Program-made: the position numbers and the translations under genes
Part shown: positions 1 to 12,215 of the stretch, piece by piece
How the letters are laid out: each line of letters starts with the position of its first letter
Position numbering within the stretch: the first letter of the stretch is position 1
Source of the DNA: Eucalyptus grandis
Lineage: Eukaryota; Streptophyta; Magnoliopsida; Myrtales; Myrtaceae
Assembly (NCBI RefSeq): GCF_016545825.1
Contig: NC_052618.1
Coordinates: 45,888,196 to 45,952,195, forward strand
Length of the DNA stretch: 64,000 bases
Reading direction: 5' to 3'
Notes under the pieces: model-generated
Seen by the model: the letters and a program-made list of their open reading frames with translations, nothing else
Told to the model about the DNA's origin: nothing
Database searches by the model: none

Positions 1-14
1 TGTCTTCATCAAGT

Positions 15-352
15 TATTGAACCAACATAAATTATGTAATTAAGTCAGTGTATTTGCATAAATTTTCTAATCAAGTTCCTCAGGCACCAATCCTGGGCAA
101 TTCGAGCTGATGTGGTTGTCAGATCATGTTGGAGTATGAGGGGTATTAGAGTTTTTTTCCATTGTGGCTTATTCATGAAGGTAAAGTTTTCCACAGGAAC
201 AAATTCAGGTCATTTTCCCTGGTGGGTTTTTTTTTTTTTTTTTTTTTTTTAAACGTCATGCTCCAATATTTTCCAAGGGCCACATCTTGTTCAAATTGAT
301 AGAGGAACTTGATTAGAAATTTTTATGCAAGTTCAAGGACTTGATTAGATAA
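15..352. repeat. Foldback MITE-like element in the RECG upstream intron
   Basis: Positions 53-82 and 302-331 are near-perfect reverse complements of each other (core GAGGAACTTGATTAGAAA). The symmetry continues outward, with weaker matches to about 15 and 350, and inward around 140-155 against 246-262. A T-run of about 24 sits in the loop side near 228-250. A long imperfect palindrome of about 340 bp with no coding capacity is typical of a non-autonomous foldback element. I could not define a target duplication. It lies upstream of the first RECG exon visible here, so it is probably intronic. Confidence 0.6.
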
Positions 353-1177
353 ATCAAAAGTTTAGGGACTAGATTGGAAATAGTTGTAATGTTAGAAAGT
401 TACATTCACTTGGAATTTGGACCACATACATTCGTGAAAGGGATAGCATTGGCACTAATACAACATTAGAAATTCCAACACAAAAGCTTAAGCTGATAGG
501 TAGAGAGAAACCACATGAATATAAAGAGTATTTAGGACCCATTGTCAAGCAATGTGGGACAGTACTTCTAATTGTAAGCTCATGGACAAAAAAGAATTTT
601 TTGAAAAAACTACTCCACCCAAGTAAAGGAGATAAAAGCCAAGGCAGGAAGCTTTTTCTAGCCATATTTAATTGTGTATATAAACAAAAGGGGTTGTAAT
701 TCTTGGCAATACAGAGTATATGTTTGGGCGCTTAATTAAGCTTCGGGTGTTAATTTTTGGCTGTGAGGGTTCTTAAATATAATGCTTGCCCTTTTTGGGC
801 ATGGCAGGTGAGTTTCAGTCTACCTTCTGCTTTTGACAGAGATGTTAGGTGTTGCTAGGATTAAATGCTTGTTTAGGTTGTTCTTATGAGATGGGGTAGA
901 CTGGACATTACAATGTTTATTGTTGCTAATATAACATGTTCGTACTCCCATATTGGGGAAGATGACTGCTTTATTTTTCTTGATGAGGGCCTGAGTGAGA
1001 AACTCTCCTTGCTGCTCATTTCGCTGCATACTGTTGCTTCAAGAATTTCTCTTTCTTGACGCACTGGTGCTCTTTTTGTCTTGACAAAAATTGTTTGATA
1101 TTCTACACTTGATTTTCCAGTGCATCTGTCAATGTATGCTTTCTGGCCTAACTGCCATCTTTTGTTTGCTCAAACAG

Positions 1178-3633
1178 ATCACTGACTTGCCTCCTGGAAG
1201 AATTCCCGTTGAAACACATGTAATTGAAGGAAATGAACAAGGCTTTCAAGAAATGTATAAGGTGAACATGTCCCCTTGTTTAAGAATCCCGTTTTCGGTA
1301 ATTTCAGGCAATCATAAAATTACACTTGTTGAGATTACTTCTTCATGTTCAATTGATTGACTTGAAGTCTCTGGTTGTTAGATCACTGTTCTTGTGCTTC
1401 ATATTTATCGTATCATATTCTATTTCATCAAACGTCATGCTATATATCCCAGTTTTGGTTTCAGGACTTCCACTAGGTTGTTCTATCATTTTCTTTTTTC
1501 CTGAGAAGTTGTGGGGAAAGCAAGCTTGTCTTGTCAGGTTAACACATCTTTCACATTGCAAGAGGGAAATGGGAGATCTATGGACTATCATTATGGGCTC
1601 TTGTCGTGAAACTGTTTCAACCTTTGAATTACAGTGTGACCTTCTCTTAGAATATTAAACATCACCTCTCAGAAGCCAGGCCAGGGTTATTCTCGCAAAA
1701 AAAATGGTTCAAATGTGCTCATTAGTTCATGATCCTTTCTTTCTGTTTCTGACACTGAATTGATGTTTGTATGAGTTTTTGTTCGTTATTTATTTATTTA
1801 TTTTCATCTCATTTCAATCAAAGTAAGGTCATTCTTATCCGGGAAGAGATCTATGTCTAACTATAGAAGAGCAGACATCTTCTGAGGGTATGTTCTACAA
1901 TCAAGATCATAAAAACACATGCCAGTTTTGATCCTATTGGCTAGGAAGGAAGAAGCCTAATGTTCGGTTAGCCATTTACTGGGTTGAGAAGGCCGTGCCT
2001 GCAATAAATAGTTGTCATTTCCTTTTTATGACCCATCTAGTTACCAAGGTGAAATTGTGAAGACGTTGGCCTCCCCTTTCATGTCGGACTCTGCGTCTGT
2101 CAAAGGACAAATTGAATCCGGTGGATTGATCACCTAACAGACAGCATTATCTTTTTGACTATTTGAATGTTCTTCATATCTTTCCTGGTGCCTTGCCTTT
2201 TCATTGGTAGAATGGATTGTGGTCTCCTATATATTTGAAGTAATTGATGCTACTTTGCCCACCGGAAGAGGAAGTAATTGGTACTGCTTGTCTAGTGAAA
2301 TTAGGAGTCATAGTAACGAGGGCATCCAGACTGACTAAATTGATAACTTTTTAGATTTTATAATAATTGAGTAGGTTGAAGCAGGAATTCTTGTGAAGTT
2401 TACTAAATCTTTTGCTGGAAGTTTTTTTCTGAAATAAATGGACCAGTTCCTCAACCATAGGGCAAATTGGCTACTTATTTAAATTCATCAGATGAGAAAT
2501 GCTATTAGGAGGCCGTCCTCATAAAGAAAACACAATGACTTGTGATGAATAACTTACGATGTTATACTGTGCTTCGATTGATGCAGATGATGTTGGATGA
2601 GTTAGAAGCAGGAGGGAAGATTTACCTTGTTTATCCAGTAATTGAGCAATCCGAGCAACTGCCTCAGCTTCGTGCAGCTTCTGCTGATCTAGAAGACATT
2701 TCTCAACGATTCAAGGATTACAACTGTGGTTTGTTACATGGGAAAATGAAAAGCGACGAGAAAGATGAAGCTTTGCGGCGATTCAGATCAGGTGATACAA
2801 ATATACTGCTTTCCACACAGGTGATTGAGATTGGTGTGGATGTCCCAGATGCATCAATGATGGTTGTGATGAATGCTGAGCGATTTGGGATGGCTCAGTT
2901 ACACCAACTCAGAGGACGAGTTGGACGTGGAGTGAGAAAGTCCAGATGTATCCTTTTAGCATCTACTGTCGGTAGCTTGACCCGTTTGAAGGTGCTGGAG
3001 AATTCAACTGATGGCTTTCACTTGGCAAATATGGACCTTCTCTTGCGTGGACCTGGTGATTTGCTTGGTAAGAGACAGTCAGGACACCTTCCAGAATTTC
3101 CCATTGCCAGACTTGAAATAGATGGGAATATTTTGCAAGATGCACATCATGCTGTATTGGTAAGTATCTACTCAAAAAAATCTAGTGGAAATTTTTATAT
3201 CTACTTTATCAGATATGATGTCAAGTTACCATGGCGAGGTTGGTTGGTGCATGAAATTTGATTTCGTTTGCATCAAGCCAGAGATGCATCTCTTCCTAGT
3301 CACATGGAATATTTGGTTGAAATATGGCTTTGTTGGTGTCTTTATCCCTTTCCACCTTGTTATTGTCCTTATTTTGTTGGGACGAGGCTATTAGGTTCCT
3401 TTCACTTTGTGAAGGCCTGTCTTATATCCATTCTCTTGGGCAAATGTCTGAGATGTAGCTTGCTTAAGTGTCTGTCAGAGTTCTTTTCAACACTCAATTG
3501 AGAAAGTTTCTCATAAGCCCTGGTTTTTCTTGATGTGCAGAAAGTTTTGGGTTCTTCGCATGACCTGGAGCGTTACCCAGGGCTAAAGGTAGAGCTTAGC
3601 ATGCGTCAACCACTATGCCCTCTTGGAGATTGA
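1178..3633 (+). CDS. RECG1: RECG-type ATP-dependent DNA helicase, C-terminal exons (5' partial)
   Basis: RecG-family helicase, known in plants as an organelle-targeted enzyme that remodels branched DNA and suppresses illegitimate recombination in mitochondrial and plastid genomes. Three exons are readable: 1178-1261, 2587-3159 and 3541-3633 (TGA at 3631), all joined in phase 0 with GT-AG borders. The first carries the LPPGRIPV segment at the start of helicase domain 2. The second carries LLHGKMKSDEKDEA (motif IV region), STQVIEIGVDVPDAS (motif V), QLHQLRGRVGRG (motif VI with arginine finger) and LLLRGPGDLLGKRQSG (the TRG translocation motif typical of RecG). The third encodes the family's usual C-terminus, ending in LSMRQPLCPLGD. 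The wedge domain, Walker A and DEAH motifs must lie left of the window. No stop or frameshift is seen, so the visible part looks functional. Confidence 0.93.
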
Positions 3634-5387
3634 GCTTTGAACCCGAAGATGCCTAAGGCACAAAATGATCAAATTCATTTGCAAGATGGAGCTCCAGAGA
3701 TCTGGCAGGACTTATTTTTCAACAAGTTCTCAAACTGGGTTTTGTAGAGCTCGCACTCAGTGTACATAACCTTCTTTTGTGGCTGTCATGGTATGCATGT
3801 GGCAGTTAATGCCAGAAGTTGAAAGGTTCATGCTTTCTGGGTGAGTGGTTCACCCTTTTCCCTTTTAACCTTTTAAGAGTAGGAGCTTACGGAATATTTG
3901 TACAGTCTCCGTGATGTAAGCTGAAACAATAGGTGCATGGGCCTCAGGTCACTTCTTTTAGTGCATAGCTACTCTGATCTATCTCATGGTTGTTGACTAT
4001 ACTGTTTTGCTTGATTGTTGCCATTGTTCTAGAATGACAGGCATGATCATTGGAGCGATCATCGCACTTGACTCTTGTACATACTGGAAGGATTTGATGT
4101 CATTTATAACCAAAGATTTTGTCATGGAAGAAGCATTCTCGTGAGACTTAGACAAAATACTACAGGAAAGCCTCGAATGCAGAAGATCTTTTCATCAATC
4201 AATCAAGCTACAAGTAAGGAAGGAAGTGCTACTGTAAAGTAATTGAGATAGGATGCGCCGCTGGAGAGCTAATGGCTCGTAATGTCTTCAATCTCCAACG
4301 TTTTTTGTTTTTTTTAATAAATTTTGTCCTGACTGAAAGTGTTACGCAGCTGATTATGCCTTTTTTGGGTTACCGTATCTGTGGAAGTTCTCACCTACTC
4401 ATGTTCTTAGTTGTCGTGAGATTGATTTTGGAAGGGTTCAATTCCTACTGCATAGCAATCAAAAACTGATGAAATCTGGAGGTTGGAGAGGAGGAAAAAG
4501 GAACTGATGAAATCTGAGGACTGAATTGGGTAGGGGATAAACATGTCGCATAAATTTTTGCTTTTTGGTTGCACAAGTGGATGTCATGGTGACGTGTAAG
4601 AAGGAACTAGCAAGAATATCATGTGCAGCAGCTACCTAAGTTTATGTGACGCGGATAATATAATCTCCTCTTACCAAATTAATTACGTGTAATATGAAGA
4701 AATACAAACTGAGGTAATACCGTCTCTGAAGGTTGTAGTGCAATTTTCTATGGGGGTGGTTGGGAAGACCACTGCCCAGAACACAACACCTTTCAGGCCC
4801 ATTCTTAGGCCATGTTTTAAGGAGGAAAAAGGGGGAAATCCCATTCAATGAAGTGATCACATGCAGGTCGAGGAAACTATGGGAGACATGAGGGGATAGT
4901 CGGTGCCAGATGAGGAAGGGAATTGCTTGTACAAAAGAGGGGTTGTCCAACAACTGGATCGTGACTGATGGATATGCACCTCCCAGAACGGTTTACTTGG
5001 GGACTTCAAAGAGGGAAGGAAAAAAACAAAAGGACAAGACACTGCACTTTTCTAAAAAGAAATGAAGAGGGGAATGGAATTAGAGCCTAAGAAAAGAAAA
5101 GATGGGTAAGTCTAAACTTGACTCAATAATACATTGTGCACCGACCTTACATCCCCTTTCCAGCATCTCAAACGGTCTGTTAATAGAACCTGGCGTGGCT
5201 CGATTCTAGTAGATTTGAGTTGGCTTGCCCCTCTTTTGTTGCTACTGAACTTAATTGGCTAAGATAAAATAGCTAAAGTCCAGCAAGCAACTATACATTT
5301 TGAGCATCACGACGCGTGAGCAGATCATTGACAAGATATAGATTCTTCTCTCTTTTTGGCCAAGAAGTGGGTAATAAGCAAGTGGGT

Positions 5388-5392
<5 letters not shown>

Positions 5393-5417
<25 letters not shown>
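5393..5417. repeat. (GA)n microsatellite
   Basis: Uninterrupted GA dinucleotide run. A similar run is at 7540-7561. Confidence 0.9.
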
Positions 5418-5424
<7 letters not shown>

Positions 5425-5700
5425 CTCACTCTTGACAGTAAATTAGAGATTTCAAACTATATTAAAGCCATAATGCTGCTTTTTGTGCTTTTCGCCCAAA
5501 TTGGAAGACACCTTGCCCTTGGATGCATGTTTGGCAGCCTCATTATTGCACCCGTCAAGATATTATAGCACGACCACAATACATCGATAAAAAGTTTTGT
5601 TTCAGATCCAAATGAATCGAGTCACCTCAGAAAATAATATATTACATCCAACCGATACCTTCAAGGGTACATGCGACACCATGCATGATGTCATCCGACA

Positions 5701-5733
5701 GGGGCGAGTAGGGGCGAGTAGGGGCGAGTAGGG
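5701..5733. repeat. 10-bp tandem repeat, three units
   Basis: GGGGCGAGTA occurs three times in perfect register, followed by a partial unit. It is short and locally unique, with no coding context. Confidence 0.85.
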
Positions 5734-6514
5734 ACAATTTACGAGGCTTAGTTATCCAATATTATAGGCCGAAAGTCCGGCGACCTTGATAGTTTATCCA
5801 ACTTGTGGAAGATGAAAATGAAATTTCTTAATTCGAGAACGCCATTAAGGTCGGAATGACCAGCTTCCACCGCATCCCTTGGGCTTGTCTTGGACCACAC
5901 AGTTAAAGTAATCGAATCGAACAAATAAGCTTAATGTTTCCATCATGGTTCACATGCAATGCCACTTAAATAACATATGATAGATGGGGGGAATTTACAC
6001 AAACTAGGCTGATCATCATGCTTGTAGGAAAGGAAAAAACAGGGGAGTTATTCCATGATTGAGTTGTCAAAGAAGAAAGAAACCAAAAGCGTGCCTCCAA
6101 TCTCTTCGCCTTGTCTGTGAGTGGAGACAAAGGTGCAATTATAATAGGCACCCTACTTTCCTCGATGAACGATGCGCAATTATGCTTGAGCCTTATAAAG
6201 GGAGACAGAAAATTCGGCAATCTATGGAATGCTGATTGTCTTCCTCGCTTTCCCATAATCTTCACCACTTTTTTTTTCTAACTGCGCCTTCGCGCTCACG
6301 TTTAGACCACATATAACACGACACGTCGGTTGTGAACGATTAATCATCGGAGTTTTTTTGGTACTTTTGAATAATGGATGGAAACTTGTGATCGGCATAG
6401 ATCAATGGACTGGTTTGAAAAACCTCGACGCGGATGGATTGTCTAGTCATTGCACAAAACGGGTAAAGAGAATGAGATCTAGGAGGAAATAACATATGCG
6501 CAGGGTAAAGTATT

Positions 6515-7015
6515 TGAAAAACTTATTGTAATTGTGTCAATTGAATTATAAATCTTTCAATTGTATTAATTGAGTTCTAAACATTTTTACATTTTACCAA
6601 TTTAATCGTTTTAGTTAATTTTGCTTGGAAATCACTATGTGAACATTAGTTGTCTTATATGGTATGCCGAGCGCCAACATTGATAATTTTTGAATAATTT
6701 TTAATTTTTTTTATATTTCTTTGTTTTTGCTTTTATGTTCTTTACTTTTAATTTTTTTTTTTTTTTTTTTCCTTTTATTTTGACCGGCCACTAGTAGCTC
6801 TCACTAGCCTCGGCCAAATCCTCCTCAGCCAAAAGGAAAGGGGAGAAAGGAAAAATAATAATTAAAGAATTAGAAAAATTATTTACGATAGCGTTAGTTA
6901 TGTTACGTAAGATGACCGACGTCTATACGATTTCCGAATTAATTAAAAGGACTCAATTAACAAATTGTAAAAAAATTATGATTAAATTCATATAATTGCA
7001 ATAGGTTGAACATAA
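6515..7015. mobile_element. Foldback non-autonomous element, 'auttaggattgaattggc' family
   Basis: The ends near 6520-6545 and 6990-7012 are inverted copies (AACTTATTGTAATTG against the complement of CATATAATTGCAATAGGTT). A second inverted pair lies inside (6640-6720 against 6870-6935). The core near 6780-6830 is GC-richer. There is no coding sequence. The same AT-rich motif, with wording like 'aatttaggattgaattggca', recurs at 20740-21005, 32960-33020, 45230-45380, 58995-59275, 61575-61690 and 62030-62130, so this is an abundant foldback family of this genome. Confidence 0.55.
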
Positions 7016-7812
7016 GAGGAACGATTACAAGTTGCTCGATCGCCAAGCCACCTCTACTTGATAAGAAAGACGGTTATTGATGCCCCAAATGGGAGGGACC
7101 GTCCAAGATCCCTAGCGCGACCCCTCGACTCAGTTTCGTCACCTCGAACTCGATCCGACCAAGTACCATTTCAAGAACTCCTCCCAAACTTTTCAAAGAG
7201 GTAATCACCGAACATGGGATGATGATGATGATGATGATCTCGCATTGTATGCGCACACGATTTGATTTTGAGCCCTCCCTTGTTTTATTAGATCCGTAAG
7301 AATGCGATCCGAGTGTGTTCGGGAATTTTAACCCCTCCCCTCCCCTCTCCTCTTTTCAAAAGCAGGCTGTCTCGTCGTTGAAAAGCACACCTTAATGATA
7401 TCAAAATAGTAATCCATAGAAAAAAAGAGAGACGTCGATTTCTTTCCTCTTTTTTTTTTTATTATTAATTTTGGGTCGGAAAAAAAAAGAAAAAGATAGA
7501 GATGTTGATTTCGCAAAAGCGAATGTTTTTGTCGTGCGAAGAGAGAGAGAGAGAGAGAGAGGGTTGGGGCCGACAAGTTTATCCGGTGGGAAGAGGGACG
7601 GGGGAAGGGGAAGGAGGGGGGAGGGGCAAAATCAGGAAATTCAGGGGGAAGACAAGCGGACAAGGGGGCCCACCTCGGTTCCCTACCCAATCATCAAGTG
7701 CGGTCCCCACACCCCACCCCCACTCTGCTGCCCCCTTTGTTCCTTCCCTTTTGTCCGCTAACCTCATCATCTCCCCCGGGCCCCACGCCCTCCTCCCCCG
7801 CCCCGCACGCTT
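7016..7812. other. Purine/pyrimidine-rich gene-free stretch
   Basis: Contains (ATG)n near 7216-7236, a (GA)n run at 7540-7561 and a G-rich then C-rich pocket (7570-7810). Several overlapping open frames exist on both strands, but all are low-complexity products of the strand asymmetry. No gene is recognised. Confidence 0.6.
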
Positions 7813-9256
7813 CCCCCACATTTTTATTAAGACAATTTGGGGGAAAAATAAATATACAAAGAACATGTCCGAGTATCTCGAGGAATTTTCTCTCCCGAAG
7901 AACGGGATAATAGCATAGATAATTCCTGAATTTTAGTCTAATGTATAATGCTATTCCTAAATTATCAAACATTTGATAGTAATTATGTTTTTGAGAACAA
8001 TTTATGTTAACTCTTTGAATGCTTCACGAAAGCGGAAGAATGCGTTCGAATGATATGATATTTTCATTCTTTGAATAGAATAAGAGTGTAAATGTCTTTG
8101 AGACCCTAAAAATTTCTATTCGCATTTTTTTTTTCAATTGAGACTTAACATTTCATGTTCGGATAAAACTGGGTTTTTGTAATAATTTCATTGATCGATA
8201 TTGATTGCTTAAGAAAATCCAATGTAATAATTAGTCAAGATGGATGGTTGGAAATTGCAGTGAAACTCTTATTGGTTTATAATTCACAATTAGAGGAGAT
8301 TGATAGTAAATCTTTAAGCATTACAATAAATAAGTGCATAGACCATTTTAGCTACAATAGGAAGAGCAAAAGTTACTTGGAGTCGCAAAGCTTTCGCAAC
8401 TTAGCATCATCTCTAAAAGAAAACGACATTAAAAAATCCATATAATAAAGCCCCAAAAACTTATTTAATTTTGAATCCAATTTTCATCAAAAGATTTTCA
8501 CAATTTTTATGTTAAAATATTGTAAATTAGAATTAATACTAAAATGTAGTAAAACTACTCAAAGTCTAATTTGTAAATGTTTTCCTAAATTTCTGATTTT
8601 TTTTTTCGTTTTTTTATTCCGAAAAATGGGGACTGGATTGAATCAAGAAACTGGACTTTGTGTTGATTGTGTAAAGACGAGTACTATGTTACATTAAGCT
8701 TTTTTTTTTCTTCCTAAAATGACCTTATTTTTGTTTTTGTTCCTCGAAAGAAGTTCTTTCTACTTTTTCTTTTTGTTTCAAATCTCTTTCCCAGCTATTG
8801 ATCTATCTTGGATAATAGAAAATTGATTGACTTTACCAATTTTTTTTTTATTCTTTTAGTTCTAGGGACCAAAAGAACAGAAAAATAGAGGAATAAAAAT
8901 GTTACCAAACATGGCCTTAATTTGTACAATGCGGTTCTAAAAATTTGATCCAATGTGCAATGTCATACTTGAATTTTTTATTTGTGCAATGTGGCCTATG
9001 AATTATTAACAAACGTTCAATGTGATCTCTAAATTATATGAACATGTTTAAAAAGTTAGTGATGATAATACACATTAGCCCAAAATTCAAGAACAATATT
9101 GTACAAATTAATAGTTTAGGAACAATATTACACATTATATTAAAGTTTATGGATCATTTGTGCTATTTTCCCTATATGAACAACTGTGCTTGTTGCTCTA
9201 TCCCACTGTTTTGGTACCGAACGGAGATTTGACTCATAATGCCTTAATGGGACACG
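7813..9256. repeat. Tandem duplication, first unit (carries a 0.95-kb insertion)
   Basis: This block and 9257-9722 share the same order of landmarks. Both have a 'ccccattttattaag' segment (7818 and 9260), then TATCTCGAGGAATTTTC-like sequence (7873 and 9356), then GGGATAATAGCATA followed by 'taatgtataatgc' (7903 and 9388). Further on both have a run of 'ttaatttgtgcaatgtggcc' phrases, and finally 'gactcataatgcctta-gggacacgcc' (9228 and 9697). The first unit is about 1.44 kb and the second 0.47 kb. The difference is an AT-rich insertion at about 7963-8915. Confidence 0.65.
7963..8915. mobile_element. AT-rich insertion in the first tandem unit, with an 84-codon open frame
   Basis: Compared with the sister unit, the sequence breaks after 'aatgctattcctaaa' and resumes at 'ttaatttgtacaatgcgg'. 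The right edge reads ...GTTACCAAACATGGCC, an end shared by many TIR MITEs (complement GGCCATGTTTGGTAAC). I could not find a matching left end, so it may be nested or decayed. At 8191-8445 (+) there is an open frame of 84 codons, lysine/serine/isoleucine-rich, beginning at a TTG rather than an ATG. I do not recognise it and would not call it a gene. Confidence 0.4.
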
Positions 9257-9722
9257 CCTCCCCCATTTTATTAAGAAAAATGGGGAAAAAGAAGAAGATG
9301 AATTGGCTTTCTCTTTCTTTTCCTTTTTTATTTTTATCTATAAATAGCCTTTGATTATCTCGAGAATCCTCTCCCTAAAAAACAAGGGATAATAGCATAA
9401 ACAATCTCTAAATTTTGGTCTAATGTATAATGCAATTCCTAAACTTTTAATTTGTGTAATGCGGCCCCTGTATTTTGATTTAACGTGCAATGTGGTCTAT
9501 GAGCTTTTGATTTGTGCAATGTTGTCTCTAAATTATATGAAAATATTTGAAAGTTTAGGATAGCGTTATACATTGGACTAAAGTTCGGGGATAGTATTAT
9601 ACAAATTAATAGTTTGGTAATGATATACCAAAGTCCATGACTGTTCCGTTCCCATTGTTTCGATACTGAAAGAATAGATCTCATGAATCTGACTCATAAC
9701 GCCTTATCGGGACATGCTCAGG
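9257..9722. repeat. Tandem duplication, second unit (without the insertion)
   Basis: Shorter sister of 7813-9256. It contains a foldback family that also occurs at 34085-34545: phrases such as 'ctaaattttggtctaatgtataatgc' run forward at the left, and their complements ('acattggactaaagttc') run at the right. The unit therefore serves as the pre-insertion version of its neighbour. Confidence 0.6.
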
Positions 9723-12134
9723 GTTTGGATTGCGGGTCTCCATTCCGAAACGCACGATCTGAAATCACCCGAGAAAAAGAAAGATTGGTCGGTCGAGATG
9801 ATCGACATGTCACGGGGGGCCACAATTGTCATATATGGATGCCAATATTCGACAATTGAAAACAATGCGAATTGCTTTGCGACAATGCCGTGTAGGAGGA
9901 GGACTCGTGCGGTGCCTCGTGTGGGGGCTTGACGAAACGGAGAAATGACCTTCCCCTTTGCTGAGCTTGACCTCTCCTTGTTGCGCACCTAATTTCTCTC
10001 TTATCTTTTTCTCTCCGGGGCAGACCCGGAAGGTGAAAATCGTGCACCTTCCGTCTGGGACTCTCTCTCTCTCTCTCTCTCGGGAAGTACGATGAGATGT
10101 CCCAATGGTCCAACCAAGTGCCCGCCGATTTTTCACGAGAAAAATCGTACACCTGATCCATGTGAAATCCCGCTTAGCGTCACCTTACTCTCTCCCTCTC
10201 TCTCTCTCGAAAACGAAACGAAAAGAACAAGAAAAGACAGCCTCCGTCGAGTGTCCAAAAGGTACAAGACAAGCGCAAAGCAGGAGAAAGCAGCGAAGCT
10301 ATCTAGTGCGACCTCAAGAACAGTGCTCCCCACACAATCTCTCTTTTCTATTTTTGACCCTTCACGACATATTCCACCGCAGTAGATTTTCCAAGTCTAC
10401 CGCATGATATTCTCCACTGAAACATATGTGGCGAAACCAGAAGCGACAGACAGTGCGGAACGGGACAGAGAGGAAGAGAGACATCATAGGCGACACGAGT
10501 CCATGTTCACTAGTGATTGGATTCATTGACTTGGTGAGGAGTGGAGAGGGGAAGGGGGGCAAAGATGCACATAGCACGATTCGGCTGCTCGCAAAAGTCT
10601 CGGCACTCGGACATTAGTGTCCAGCCCTGTGCATGAACTCCAAAAAGGCTTTCCGCATTCAAGATTCAACAGCACCGTGTTTGGCCGTAACCTAGCGAAC
10701 CCACGAAGCTGCCCACCCCTCCTCTCTCGCGAGGGGGTAAGTTAGTGGCGGTGGGGTTTTGCCAAAAGTTAAGTGGTGTGTTCCGGATGACGACATCTTC
10801 CGTCACGATGACGCGCACCGGCGGTGGAAAACCACTCCGCCGGGGGCTTCGTTTTCTCTTTTCTTCCCTGTAATGGGTTCTTTTCGTAGGACGAGATTCA
10901 TTCAAGTAACATGGCGATGCAATGAAACTGACGTTCGGAGTTGGTGTTGTCTACCGTGTCTTTTCGTAAGTCGGTTTTAGTAAGTCAAGCGTAACACGCT
11001 TATTGACTTAAAACCAGTCGCACTTCAGTTTAAGTTAACAATGAACTTAAGCATTAGGTAACATCTGGACTGCAGTTAGAGTACGAGGACAAGTCGGGAG
11101 TTAATAATGGGCTGTAAATGTCTTCCGTTGAAGAGTCAACTTGATGTTTCTTGTACTAATTGCGAATCGCATCAAATCTTTTGATTTGTTGAGCAATAAT
11201 TTGCCCTGCTGCTCTTTATGATGGCATTGCAGAATCGGTTTCTTTCCAGATTTGTAATTTAATCGCCTCTTAATTAGTTCCTTCTGACTCGCGGTTTTGA
11301 GCAACGTGTAACCGTAAAAAGAGCGATGTTAGACGTTGCTTCCCAATAATTTTGATAGAACTTTGAATTATTAGGTCATGAATTTTTAGTTACTTTTAAC
11401 AATCTTGTACTAAGATTATATATGTTTTGCACCCCTAAGATTTCTCAAAAGTATGGAAGCGTGTCATTCCAAAGTATCTTCATTGAATTCCCCCCCCACA
11501 ACAGAAAAAAAAAAAACATATTGATAAATAAATCTTAATAAATAATTTTGGAGTCAGGAAAACCGATATACTATAGTCAAACAAAACCTACACAACGTCA
11601 GCTTTTGAAATTGTAAAAGTACTATTCCGATTATTAAGTAATTGGTCAAATTTTTCCCCATTAAAAATCGCTAGATCCTTCCTCGACACCATGAGGGCGT
11701 GGTATATGCCGTAATCCTAATCTATAATTACATCAGACCGGATTGAAGACCTCATGAGCTGATTCTTGTGGACTGACTTCATTATATTTTCTGATCATGT
11801 GAATTTCATGTTGATCTCATTACATAATTAATGACGGATATAAATCTCATTGGCGGTTGTTTTTCTTTGCTTCTTTCCTTCTCTTTTTTACTGCTTTTGT
11901 TATCAGCACTTTTAACTTTCTCGATTTCTTTGTCCCCTTTCACATTTCTTGTTTTCAATACTCCATGACAGCAATCACATGTAATCAACTCAGTCTCAAG
12001 TTCAACTTGGCATAATAGCAAAGGAAACGAAAAAAAGAACAAAGAAATCCATGGAAAACAGTGCAAAGATAATGAAGAATCCTCAGGGCATATAAATGAC
12101 ATTCGTCCAAAACGCATGAAACCCTAGAAATCTC
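9723..12134. other. Gene-free interval
   Basis: Contains (CT)n runs at 10061-10082 and 10185-10208, a short poly-A near 11505-11517 and AT-rich spacer. Open frames on both strands at 9.7-10.9 kb lack homology cues, and their products are low in complexity. I see no gene. Confidence 0.55.
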
Positions 12135-12215
12135 ATGTCTTCTTCTTCTTCTTCTTCTTTCGGCATCCACGTTAAAAGAGACGCGTTGCAGCTCCCTCTT
12201 TGTGCCCGTGAGCAG
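12135..12215 (+). other. Orphan first-exon-like segment
   Basis: A TATA-like GCATATAAATG lies at about 12088-12098. Then comes AAACCCTAG at about 12119, a common plant 5' leader phrase, and then an ATG at 12135. That ATG opens a frame reading MSSSSSSSFGIHVKRDAL and continues to CGTGAGCAG, where a GTAAAT donor follows. This has the shape of a first exon, but no second exon can be found in the next 2 kb and I do not recognise the peptide. It may be a truncated gene start or chance. Confidence 0.2.

Larger units (their letters stand above)
3634..6500. other. Gene-free interval after RECG
   Basis: About the first 600 bases would hold the RECG 3' UTR. The rest has no reading frame that resembles a known protein. 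It contains a (GA)n run at 5393-5417 and a perfect 10-bp unit GGGGCGAGTA repeated three times from 5701. A 100-codon frame on the minus strand near 5966-6268 has no recognisable domain and I do not call it a gene. Confidence 0.6.

Noticed and set aside
820..1064. Two overlapping minus-strand frames before the first RECG exon
   Set aside because: No domain is recognisable, and the region is best explained as intron sequence of the RECG gene.
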